Assembly (NCBI GenBank): GCA_963281155.1
Contig: CAUJLY010000006.1
Span: 7,254,001 to 7,318,000 of the forward strand
Origin: Rhabditophanes sp. KR3021
Lineage: Eukaryota; Nematoda; Chromadorea; Rhabditida; Alloionematidae
DNA: 64,000 nucleotides
Reading direction: 5' to 3'
In this document: positions 51,703-62,871 of the stretch, piece by piece
How the letters are laid out: every line of letters begins with the position of its first letter
How positions within the stretch are numbered: position 1 is the stretch's first letter
Made by a program: the position numbers and the translations under genes
The notes under the pieces: model-generated
Told to the model about the DNA's origin: nothing
Seen by the model: only the letters and a program-made list of their open reading frames with translations
The model's database searches: none

Positions 51703-53803
51703 TCTAAAAAATATAAAGTCTAGATAAGTTGGTAAATTTATGATGAATGTAGATATAAGAAACAATCGTACGAAAATGAATGGTCTGTGATGGTATACAA
51801 CAAGATATCCCCTTTTATTTATATTGGCTGATATAATGACATTTCAGCATACTTAGACTGAGTATAGATCAACAAAGTGAGTAAAAATGTCAAATTATAA
51901 CTTTTAATTTTAAAACCATCAATATATACATAATTAAGAATATGCCAAAGTTAGATGATTTGGCCTAAATAAACTGGACTGCGCACTTGTCGACTGTTTA
52001 TTGTATTAAATTCAACAGTCGATGTCGCATTCATCGCTTTTATTCTCAATCGGAAAGAACTATTTAAGAAGAGAACCAGAGAAGACTGTCGACCTATACT
52101 CAAAATAGTTTATATACATCTGATAGATATATCTTTTGATCGTTTATATATCATCTCTTAACAGATATTTAGTTCTACATTGCCAAATCTCAATAATAAA
52201 TGGCAAAACAGAAGTCTTTTAAATGCAATCTCCTCCTAATTGAGATGATCTTGTGGCGAATTAAATTGTTGTTTTTGTTAAATAAAAATGGCTGACGTGT
52301 TAAGGCAAATAAATTCGGAGATTGCAAACAATAAATAGTCAACCTATGTTTGTTATCAAACACGTAAGTAAAACGCTTAATTAAGGCTAATTCAATCGGA
52401 TGGAAATGTTTTTTGCAAATATATTCTCAATATATAGTGGTCTAGTGCTGACGTCGGCATAATGGTGTATCCTACTTTCAATAATATTACAATCACTGTT
52501 ATAATAATAATTAAATGCTATTTGTAATTGAATGATGGCGATGATCTAGGCTAGATCTATCACCCCAACAGACACTTTTTAAACGTAAGATAATGAAGTG
52601 ATAGCGCAAGGCCAGTCACAGACTGAAACCATTCGAAAATTCGCGAACATTTAAGAACACATCTGTATGGCATTACTGAAAGTTATTATAAAATGAGCGT
52701 ATGAGTTGGATGTAATGCGTACGATTATTATGTTGGTCAATAATTATACAAACAGTATGGCAATGAAAAGTGATCCGGCTGTTGATAAAAAATTTATAAC
52801 AAACTTCCTTTTAAATGAGCAATTTGTGTATATGTATTTGAAAATTAATAAAAGAACCAGTAAACAAATTTATTATATGGCTAATTTTATCCACTTAAAA
52901 AGAACATAAAACTGTATTAACTAAATGATAAGGGTTATAAATTTGTTGAACAATAACCAACACCGATCTTAAGTAAATTTGCCACGTGTAGTTTTTGTGT
53001 ATATACTCAATTGATCAGATACTGACTGCTCAATATTTTATAACTATTCAATTTCCTCATTTTAAATAAACTTTGGTAGAGATACTCTTGAATGGAATGT
53101 ATTTGTCAAAGATTCCTTATTGTTTATGAATGGCAATGTAATTGGATGACAGATGTGTGATACTGGAATTTACAGGATATTTTATTACAATTTTGTTGTC
53201 ATCTTCTTCTGTAGATGGCTAAATTTGCATAATAATAAGATGGTGATGTATAATTTTTCAACATCCAAGATCAAAAGATACAAAAATACCTTGACCTTTT
53301 TTAATAATTCTTCAGCACATCAAAATTAAAACAAAAAAATGAACTTGTTAATGTTGACATAAATCTTTCAGATTGTTTTTGACTAATTTTCGAAAAATAT
53401 GTCATTACACAACGCTTATCAAAAAACTACTCACAAAGTATATACTATAAATTATTTCTTTTAACATAAAAGACAAATAAAAATGCAGTGCTCAGCAAAA
53501 ATTAATAATATCACTTTACAAAAAAAGACAAAATAATTTGTTTGCCATGACAAAGAAGTATAAATGTTTGGTTGTGCGTACGTAGATTGTAAAATAAATA
53601 TTTTGTTTTAATAATTATAGTATATAAAAATTTAATTTTCTCAGCTTTATAATTGCAAATAAATATCTTCAGCAGAATAAATGTAATTTGATAACTGATA
53701 TAAGTGTGTTTCATCTTGAATTTATGACACAGTCATTTTATCAGAAATATAATGCCATCAGTGCATTTATGATTTGGCTTTCAATTCATAAAACGTTAAA
53801 GTT
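51703..53803. other. Intergenic, no gene seen
   Basis: About 2.1 kb with only AT-driven ORFs. It holds the calumenin promoter on its left and the Ly6 promoter on its right. Confidence 0.5.
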
Positions 53804-54287
53804 ATGCTAATACAATTTGTCATTTTGATAGCAGGTAGTTTTCTAAACATCTTTTGTAATGTTCTAATTTCTATATTTAGTGCCAATATTAAATGGATTG
53901 CGTTGCCACAAATGCAATGGCTATGATTCGAGTGGTTATCCAAGAGATATTTCATGCGACAATCTAAATAATTATTGCGAAACTAGCTATTTTTGTGTCA
54001 AAGTAGTTGATCCAATGCGCCTTCACTCATCTTATCAAACTTTCAAAAGTACCTGCTTTGACAATTCTTTTTTTTTGCAAAATCATCCTAACAGAAGCAA
54101 GCATTTTATATCTATCAAGGATAACCAATGCTACAAATATTCAGAAGGCTTTCCACTTCTCAAGCAATTTACCTTGTGTTTTTGCAATACGGATTATTGC
54201 AATTCTCAGGAGCAATCAATTAAACTTACTTATAAATATCTCTTTATTGCTATATCAGGACTTATTGTGATGCTTTTAATTATGTAA
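53804..54287 (+). CDS. Ly6/uPAR three-finger protein, probably GPI-anchored
   Basis: A tiny first exon (53804-53834, MLIQFVILIA plus one base) joins exon 53881-54287 across a 46-bp intron, giving 145 aa. The signal peptide is MLIQFVILIAVPILNG. The mature domain begins LRCHKCNGYDSSGYP and ends CFCNTDYCN, the classic Ly6 pattern, with about ten Cys between. The end is strongly hydrophobic (YLFIAISGLIVMLLIM) with no cytoplasmic residues, as in a GPI-attachment signal. Ly6 proteins in nematodes (ODR-2/HOT group) modulate neuronal receptors and signalling. Which member this is cannot be said. The stop overlaps the poly(A) signal (TAAATAAA at 54285-54292). Confidence 0.85.
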
Positions 54288-55731
54288 ATAAAAACTTTAG
54301 TCCACGTTTATGTATATAGTTCATGAAAAGTGATATTCATCGCCTTATTGAGATATTTCATTCCAAAATAACAACACCACTTAACTTTATGTATCTTAAT
54401 ATGGAATTGAAGTTGTTTTAAGAAAGATGTTTGGAATGTAAATTGTATACTTAAATTAATTCTTTTTAATAAATATAAAATGCGGCAATATCAATCAGAG
54501 TAAAAAGTTTGATACATAAATTAAAATTGTATGACTCAATTATTTCTTATAGGAAAGATTAAAATACGTGTTGAATTGTATTTATGCCATTTAATTTTAG
54601 TATAATAAATACAAAGACTATATGTTTCAGTTGTACACATAAATTAACTTTATTAGTAATATGACAAAATAATTTTTAAAGCTATTTAAAATTGGTATTG
54701 TTAGTTATATGATACTTTAAAAACTGTAAATTTCGTTTAATTACATATATATCCGTACAAAGACTCGGTTAATCTGGATTAGTATGTTGTCTAAAATATA
54801 ATAATTAACTTAAAACATACTAAATATTTAAAAACATTTATTTTAATAAAAAATTGGGTTTTCTTAATAGGAATTTTACTTTTATTTTATTTTTTAATTT
54901 CAAATTTGGCTGGATAACAATTTATTTTAGTTTTCGGGTAATTTTTGTTTACTCATGAACATTGGCATTTTAAATTCTTAAATGTCACCGTTGCTTAATT
55001 ATAATTTAAATCGTAGGTATCAAAAAATGAAGCTTAACAAATATGTTATTATTTTATTAATGCCTTCATATGACTTATAAACTGCCAGTTAAAAGATGAT
55101 TATATATTTGGTTTGCACATTTATGAAATTGCTTTGTTACTATGAAATATTCTTTGATAGATTTTTTAGAATAAAGATTTATTTGGGCTTTAAATTGGCT
55201 TGTATTTAACGTGCAATATGTATTTGCAAATATTTATGTAAATTATGTTATATTAGGTAATGTAATTCATAAAAAGATTACAAAAGTATAGATAAATATT
55301 TTATGTGAAAATATGATATCACCTTATTGAATTCGTAAGGTAGCGTTGTGCTATTTATAAGTTGTAATCTTATTTAATAATTTTTCATCAATTTAAAAGT
55401 CATTTCTTTTTCATTTGTGTCTTTTAATTTGTCAAACTCATACTTTGAGATTCATCAAAGCTATAGTTGTTTTGTCTTATACATATGGTATGTACTTAAT
55501 CAGAGTTAGGAGGAAGCGAAATATATTTTTAATTGTCTTGCCATTAAGGCTTAAAACTATGTACTATACGTTTTTAATCTACCTATATCGGAGGTGTGTC
55601 CGTCGTACTTAGAAAACTAACATTAAATTCAATTTTTATTGGAAATATACTTTTGTAGCTAATTATGAAAAGCTGAGTGTTATTACTGGAACTTTACTAA
55701 ATTATTTAAAATAAGAATTATTATTTTAGTT
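54288..55731. other. Intergenic, no gene seen
   Basis: Very AT-rich with no coding signal. It ends in TTATTTTAG (to 55729), an acceptor-like site two bases before the next ATG. Confidence 0.5.
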
Positions 55732-56524
55732 ATGGCTCGCCTGGTTCGTCTGATTAGAACACATATAATTACTATTAGTTTTATTTTGTGGATTTTCTTA
55801 ACAGCGGTACTTATTTATTACCGATTGTTAAAGGCCAAAGAATTAAAAATGCAAAAATCATATAAATTTAATGAAAATCGGGAAATCGAAGTTTTCTATG
55901 TAAGAAAGGGATTTCTACTTCTAACCTTTGAAAAAGATGATGACGCTGGAGCAGAATTTGGGAGTGATATATCTTCCAAAATGGTATCAGTTAATTGTAA
56001 ATATAGTACATTAAATTATGATAGAAATTGCAAAGATTTGGCTCACCTGACATTTATGTACGAGCAGAACAAAGTGTAAGTTAAAATTAAATTAAATAAT
56101 TACTAAGATATTTATTTTGAGAATTTCTTGTCACATTTCCGAGGATTATAAAAAAAATTGGAAGGCTATATCAATTATCATGCAACGCAGTCTGTATGGC
56201 GACATTTATGAAATACAAGAAGCTGTTTATAAGCAATATAGAGATTTGGGACTTAAAATTGATCCAATGGATAATTCAGATGGAAAACAAGTATGGTGTA
56301 CGACATATGATAAAATTCAAAAAATGTATGAAGGTATCCATCCAATAAAGTCTTTCAACTTTTCACCCTTTTTTGATAATGGTTACGTGATTAACATGGT
56401 TCCTCTTTTGAACGTCAAAAAAAATGGAACTTTTGACGAGTTTTTGAATAGTTCTGGCTTATCAATTTTCGGCATTAGGAAACAATTCACTATAAGAGGT
56501 CCTCCTGTTTTTATTGATTCATAA
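55732..56524 (+). CDS. Type II single-pass membrane protein, unknown family
   Basis: Exons 55732-56075 and 56122-56524 (46-bp intron, phase 2) give 248 aa. A short basic N-terminus (MARLVRLIRTH) precedes one membrane helix (IITISFILWIFLTAVLIYY). The remaining ~215 residues probably face the lumen. They contain four Cys (VNCKYSTLNYDRNC, ISCHIS, VWCTTY) and an NxS/T site (NSSG). The topology is that of Golgi glycosyltransferases, but there is no DxD-type motif and no family was recognised. TTATTTTAG two bases before the ATG suggests trans-splicing. Confidence 0.7.
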
Positions 56525-57992
56525 TTTCAGCAATACAAGCAATACCTTCATTGTCATAATAAAATGCATAATTTTGTTTGAAATTAAAAGATATACATAC
56601 TACTTGGAATAAAAGCGCATATTACTTATTTGTTTCTATAGTAATTATGTGAAAAAGTTCAAATTGTTTCAATGATTCAATTCTTAATTTGTGTCTACAT
56701 AAATCTCTGATTTAATGAAGTTCCCATGAAAAAATCTAGCTTTATTTACCATATAAGCACTATTATATAAATAAAGTATTTTCGCATTGTTAATTAGCCA
56801 ATAGGTTCAGGAGAGCGTCCCTGGCATGTCACAATGAAATGCCTCTGTGACATTAAGGACTAAGCGGTGTATGAGCTGTTTTCTATTTCTTACTTATTTC
56901 TATGTGAAATCTTTGTCAAGCAAATGAACTAAACTTAATTAATATTTTAGATTCCCTAAGTGTATGGCAAAATTAATATACCTTCGTCATAACTACTTCT
57001 ACCTTTATTGTAGTTCTCCGTACACGGAGGTGCAACTAACTTCAAAACTTTTACAAATATTTTGGCTTCACCAAGTTACAAGTCAATAACATCTGTAATA
57101 AGAAATTCCAATCTGAAATTATAAAATGATTGTAAGTTTATTTTGAACCACAGTTAACAAAACAACAAGTAAAATATCACAAGCATAATGCAAAAGTAGT
57201 TGTTTTGTAAATCAAATTTAGCAATTTATTAACATTTCATTTGCAACATACATAATTAATACAATAAATCAAATTTACACAGTTTATCATCATTTACAAC
57301 ATCTACAATTATTACTATCAATCAAATTTACGCTTCATTCTCTCATATTTACAACCCAGTATTACTTAATAATTTGAAATAACAAAATTACACAGGCTAT
57401 TTACCCATTTCACCCATCAAAATATTTATGTATAAGCTCATCAAATAGAACCAAAATTATTGTCACTTATAAAGTTTTAATTAATAGAGACAAACCGTAG
57501 CATTTATTTAGACACACATGATTTTGTAAAGATTATATATATGATAGCATCTTTATTTAAATATTATTTTAAAGGTAACAGTGATTTGTAACGGCCTAAT
57601 TCTTGCCATTTTTAAGCTTCACTAAAAAAATCAGGAAACGTGTTTTCAACGAAACCCAATTATTCACATATTTCATTCAAATAATTTTTAGTAATCTTTA
57701 GCAAGAATGCAATTTTTTACACAATAGGAATTCCTACACCAACTTAACTAATGATAATTCTTTTAAGTTTACCAAACTATGAACCATAATTTGTAGTATT
57801 TGTCTGGTTTAAACTATATGGAATGGTACACCTTACTCAATTGTGTTTATCGATGATCGTAAGAAAATGCAATCTAATTAGTTATAAAAACATATGTTGG
57901 TAGATTACGAAGCGTTCACCGTATTAATTTAAGTATATAAATAGGTGTTTTATTAATATTACAAATTATTATTGTTTTTGACAGAACAAAGA
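56525..57992. other. Intergenic with a GC-richer hairpin and a degenerate tandem repeat
   Basis: At 56826-56853 the arms ATGTCACA and TGTGACAT pair within a GC-richer patch (about 56800-56880). At 57209-57375 there is a three-copy repeat (separate entry). No gene is evident. The right end holds the P450 promoter and a TTTGACAG acceptor-like site ending at 57984. Confidence 0.5.
57209..57375. repeat. Three degenerate ~55-bp tandem repeats
   Basis: Units start at about 57209, 57266 and 57320, each opening with (A)AATCAAATTTA and containing a TTTRCAACAT-like block about 30 bases later. Spacings are 57 and 54 bases. The units are diverged. Confidence 0.5.
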
Positions 57993-59612
57993 ATGTTTTT
58001 ATTGGTTTTGACTTTCGTCATTATTATATTCGTTGTGTATTACAAAAGATATTTTGAGTTTGTAAGAAAATATCCACCAGGTCCAGAACCAACCTTCTTG
58101 ATTGGCAATTTTTTAAGCGTAGGTTTAACTTTCCAAAAATCCATAATACAATTTTATTTCAGATACCATCAACTTTTATAAATGAATATTTTCAAGAATT
58201 ATCAAAAGAACATGGCGACATTTACACAGTCTTTCTACCGATACCAGTTGTGGTGCTTACGTCCTTTGAAGCTATAAAAGAAGCCCTGGTGAAAAAAGGT
58301 GATGTATTTGCTGGTAGGCCACAATTATATCCAGAACGATTTTTCCAACCAAATAGAAACTCAGGTGTAATCTTTTCTCAAAAAGAAAATTGGGTTTCTC
58401 AGCGTCGTATAACATTGCATGCTCTCAGAGACTTTGGTATGGGTAAGAATCTAATGGAAGAGAAGATAAATGCAAGTGTAAACGATATGTTAGAATGGGT
58501 TGAAAAGAATAGACACACTTTAATTAACTTTCATTGGCCCATTCAAATAGCTATTGCAAACATAATTAATGAAATAGTATTTGGATTTACTACTTCCTAT
58601 GAAAATTCTACTCAATTTCAAAAGGTGATAGGGCATTTAGATGAATCGATGAGAAAAATTCGGGCTGATAAACGTATTTTCATTTACCAGTATTTTACGC
58701 ATAATGAATGGTTGATAAATATATTTAAGAAGGTAATGAAAATTAGAGGAGTTGAAGATCAAAGACTTTTTCTTAATGCGGTTCAAAATAAAGTTAATCA
58801 AGTTGTAAAAGACTGGGAAAAAGAAACAGAACCTATGAATTTTATCCATTATTATTTGAATAAAATTGACACAAATGGAGGAGATTTGAATTTAACTGAA
58901 TTGCATTCCATTGTTGCGGATTTAATGTTAGCTGGTAGTACACATAATATACATACTTAGATAGTGATTAATTAAGCAATTTTTAGGCATGGAGACAACC
59001 ACATCAACTTGTATTTGGGCAGTCAATTTGCTTGGCGCGTATCAAGACAAACAAGATAAAATGAGAAATGAAATTCTGAGAGTTATTGGTTCAGATGTTA
59101 TAATTACAATGAAAGATAAAGCACGACTTCCATATTGCAGTGCAGCAATAAGTGAAATACAGAGATATGCAAATATTTTACCTCTCAATGTTGCTCATTC
59201 GACGCTCGAAGATACTGAAATTCGAGGTCTTAAAATACCTAAAGGCACCATGGTATTTCCTCAAATATACAATGTCATGAAATATGATAAAGAATTTGTT
59301 AATGCTGATAATTTTATTCCTGAACGTTTTTTGAATGAAGATATGACTACTATTAATAAAAGCATAAGTGAAAAATTAATTCCGTTTTCAATGGGTAGGT
59401 TAGTAGCTTTATAGTAATATAAACATTTTTCAGGTAAACGTCAATGTGTCGGAGAAGGGATGGCCGTGATGGAACTATTTTTAATTATCACTCGACTTGT
59501 TCAAAAATACAAGTTAGCTGCTCCTTCTGGAAAAGAAGGCCCAAGCCTTAAAAGACAGTTTGGATCAGTTATGCGACCTCCATACTATGATTTTGAAGTT
59601 ACACCCGTATAA
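57993..59612 (+). CDS. Cytochrome P450, CYP2-clan type
   Basis: Exons 57993-58118, 58163-58934, 58987-59394 and 59434-59612 (introns 44, 52, 39 bp) give 494 aa, a normal P450 length. There is an N-terminal membrane anchor (MFLLVLTFVIIIFVVYY) and a proline hinge (YPPGPEP). The C-helix is NWVSQRR, the I-helix oxygen-binding motif AGMETTTS is at about 299, and the K-helix ExxR is EIQR at about 355. PERF is in FIPERF and the haem loop is FSMGKRQCVGE. All catalytic landmarks are present, so an active ER monooxygenase is expected. The pattern fits the expanded nematode CYP33/34/35-like group; the substrate is unknown. AATAAA at 59635-59640. Only 72 bp separate its stop from that of the convergent lipase. 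Confidence 0.92.
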
Positions 59613-59634
59613 AATGTATTATACCAATCTGATA

Positions 59635-59640
59635 AATAAA
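59635..59640 (+). terminator. AATAAA poly(A) signal of the P450 gene
   Basis: It lies 22 bases after the P450 stop, in the 72-bp convergent gap to the lipase gene. Confidence 0.6.
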
Positions 59641-59684
59641 TCCACTTTATTGGCTAGTTAGTGTATATACATTTTTTAAAAATA

Positions 59685-60722
59685 TTAAATTAAGTTAAAT
59701 GAGAGAAATAGAAATGTAATAACTAATGAAATAGTTTTTTTCAATCTACTCGATGAATTACACCCATTTTCGCCATACGCTCTAATATTATAACCAAAAT
59801 ATTGCATATGCTCAGCAGATAAACCATCCCAGATAGTCTTGAAGGCGTTAGCATCCCCATCACTGCATGAGGGGTCTTCTCCGTCTTCTGAATCACATAC
59901 AACATATTCACCAATCTTCATTACATCGTGTTTGCCATACCAAACTTCTGTTGGAGGGTGATAAGGTTGCCCAGGAGTTTTGTTACAACCATCTCCATTT
60001 GAATCGCAACTTGGACTATGAGGAATAATGTCTCGATTGTGAGTAACTCTAAACTGGTTTGGAACCATTTCCATTAAATTTCTTGCAAAAACATAGTCAG
60101 TTGACCTGGGAGCTGCAAATGTATATAACTGAATTTGATTACCTTTTGCATCGCCATCAAGAACTAATTTCATTGCTAACATAGTTGCCATTGCTCCACC
60201 TAAAGAATGACCAGTCAAGATAATATTTGTGGATAAGGCGTTATACTGCTGGCTATAAGCCAGGAATTTAGTATACGCATATTCAGTTGCACGTTTGAAA
60301 TATTTATCTACTTTTCCATAATAAATGCCATTCTCTTTATAATCCACAAATTCAAGAGACTCTACTGCTTCAACTATCAGTTGCCACGTAGTTTTAGTTC
60401 CACGAAATGAAATAATCGTTGTATTTAATTCTAAAGAACGTTGCGTATACAACTCCACATGTATTTCCATTCTAATAGGATAAATATGTATAATTAAAAC
60501 AATCAATTAATCTACCTTATCACACTCAAAAGTAGAATGCTGAAAATTGTTACCGACTTTGACATTAGGAAAAGAATTGTTAAAGCATTTAACGATGGCG
60601 TCTTGATCATCATCTGCGTATGCAGCAGCAGCTAGTTTATATGCTTTAAAGGCAAACTCTTCATCGTATGCTGCAATAATCTGCATACAAAAAGAAACAA
60701 AGAAAATATTATACAGGAACAT
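59685..60722 (-). CDS. Class 3 lipase, secreted, frameshifted near its second exon start
   Basis: Minus-strand exons 60516-60722 and 59685-60471 (44-bp intron) encode about 330 aa. ATG 60722 opens a signal peptide (MFLYNIFFVSFCMQIIAA). The lipase 3 core has ISFRGTK (oxyanion side), nucleophile GHSLGGA, the catalytic Asp in HNRDIIPH and His in AEHMQYF. All three are present. The C-terminus is hydrophobic (ISLVITFLFLSFNLI), possibly a GPI signal. After the splice the protein should continue ECDK|NGNTCGVVYAT, matching the Cys-containing start of the family. That frame ends soon, and the lipase frame resumes one base away at LELNTTIISFRG. The exons total 994 bases, one too many. Removing one T near 60433-60441 would restore the frame. 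A base-call error is as likely as a real mutation. Confidence 0.85.
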
Positions 60723-61275
60723 TATAGATTGAAGGAAAAATTAGGATTTGAATTAAGCACAGTCTTTCCAAATATATATTTCTTTCCATCAACTTTCATA
60801 TATTACATGAATCATATCACCATTGACATCACTACTATTTTATCAGTCAGTATAATGCTTTTCTTTCATGAAACTTGATTTCTTTCTTATTTAATAAGAC
60901 TTAAATCTTTATGCACTTGTATGATTCAGGAAACCAAATATTGGATGTGACTTCGTAGACTATTACTTGCTCATCTTTTATGTGGTAGATGAGTTTTTAG
61001 CAAACAAATTCCTGTGTTTTGTTCCTTTTCAATTCAATGTTCAAAAAAGTGTTTAATTTTTAGCCATACATTTTATTATAAAGATTGATGGTACCTTATC
61101 ATTTAATTACTTATATTAATCTTTTATCAGTTGAAGACTCTTAACGATTTGATTATATTGAATGCATAAAATTACATAGATTTAAAAATAATATAGATAC
61201 ATATTGGAGTAGGTTGAGAGATTTATGAAAAATACTAACAACGTATTGTATTTAGCTGGAAACGAAAGACGACTT
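60723..61275. other. Intergenic between lipase 5' end and GILT 3' end
   Basis: About 550 bp with no coding signal. It should contain the lipase promoter and the GILT-like gene's poly(A) site. Confidence 0.5.
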
Positions 61276-62871
61276 TTAACAACGAGTCTCTTCATAATCA
61301 CATCTTCCACATTTGGCACGGGAATGATTTTCTCCTCTATACCAAACACAAATCATTTTATGCAAAATTGGCAAATAACTTTGGGCACTGTGCAGACTAT
61401 GGTTATTCAGAACAAGCCATGGTTCTTTTGTCATCGCATTTGGTTTAAGAACTTTGATTGTTTGTATTGACTTTTTGATTAAATTAGGGTGATTTGAATC
61501 ACGCGTACATTTTCTAAAATTATATAAGCAAAATAAATTCACATGGTAACTTACAAAAATAAATTTCTTAATTCAGAAGGCAACAACAAAAATTGGGTTC
61601 TACAATCATCGTTTAAAGCGTCAAAAGCGTTTTTGAGCTGTCTAAATTTAGCTTCTAATAAACAAATCTGTAAGTCATTTGATATTTTGGATGGAGCAAT
61701 TGATGATACACAATCAAAAACTGCAACGTTTTTGCATTCCTGCGTGGAATGTTTTTTACAGGCGTCAACGCTATATTCATTCCAAATGGGGACCAAATTT
61801 AATTTATACATTTTAGAGTTATGGTAATCATTTTCACCTAACAAATTCTTTTTAATTGTTTCGATGAGGAATTGTTGCGTTGTTGGTGTATCTGGATCAT
61901 AGTATATAACTAGTTCCAAAGGTTGATTGTGGATAGATGAGTAATATTGAGAACACTGCTTTGGATTGTAACATGAGTCACTTAGTTTATCAGAGGAGCA
62001 CCAAAATTCCGAGGGTGTATTACAATTGTTAATTTTTTGACCTTTTGGGTAAATGTTCTAAAAAGTAATTCAATTAAATATAATGGAGAAATTACATGAA
62101 GGGTGTAGTTCCATATTTGAATTTTTTCTTTCAACAAAAGTTGTGTAAATTGCATGTCGATTGATTTGTCATTAGATCCTATTATTATTTGGGGCACAAA
62201 CTTTGGTATATTCAAAATAGATTTGGTTGTTTCCTCGGCTTCACTTTGGAGTTGGATTCCTTCAGTTCCATTATGACATTGCAGAATTGAACTTAATGTA
62301 GTATCCGTTACAGATGCCAGTTTCTTTTTACAAATCTCTCCAACACTCTTTAGTGGAATTCGACGTATCGCCATATCAAGTACACAATTCATGAAGACTC
62401 CTTTGTCATATGAACTTTTAATATATCTAAACGAACAGGATAAATATGTGTTTATAGAACACTCTTTTAGACCATGTTGACATTTCACACGTCCGTTCTC
62501 TAAATAATAATTTAATATGACAAAATCAACCATTACAACAAACCACTTCGTTTCGCAAGTCCCCACGGAACAGCTTCAAAATTAACAACTTCATAACTCT
62601 CTTTGATTTCAAATAAATGCGGATTAAGTCTGTGAAAAACAAAACCTATTGAATCTGGGCATAAAGCTTCAAAGGAAACTTTCAAATCAATTTTTTGATC
62701 ATTTTCATAAATGTTTCTTTTAAAACTTTCGCAATACTTTAAACTTCCTGTGCAGGCAACTGCTAATTCAACAGAATCACACCAAAAGTCTGGTGGTAAA
62801 TTACACAAACTTGATACAAAGCCCAGACAATAAAACAATATTATTGTAAATATATACCTAATAGCTCTCAT
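61276..62871 (-). CDS. Double GILT-domain secreted protein with lost CXXC motifs
   Basis: Four minus-strand exons, 62544-62871, 62096-62499, 61555-62057 and 61276-61513 (introns 44, 38, 41 bp), close in phase to 490 aa, about twice one GILT (gamma-interferon-inducible lysosomal thiol reductase) unit. Signal peptide MRAIRYIFTIILFYCLGFVSS. Unit 1 starts CNLPPDFWCDS and has VSFEALCPDS (Cys71, Ser74 where reductases have CXXC). It also has the GILT signature (ENGRVKCQHGLKEC) and a VPQIIIG strand. Unit 2 starts CNTPSEFWCSS at residue 256. At the active-site position it has DPDT (298-301), with no Cys; its tail is WLVLNNHS..MICVWYRG. Oxidoreductase activity is therefore doubtful in unit 1 and unlikely in unit 2. 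Two adjacent genes is the alternative, but no start codon with signal peptide or stop separates the units. Confidence 0.8.

Noticed and set aside
56826..56853. Hairpin followed by CTAA, considered as a Helitron 3' end
   Set aside because: The loop is long, spacing and the base after CTRR do not fit; no other Helitron signs.
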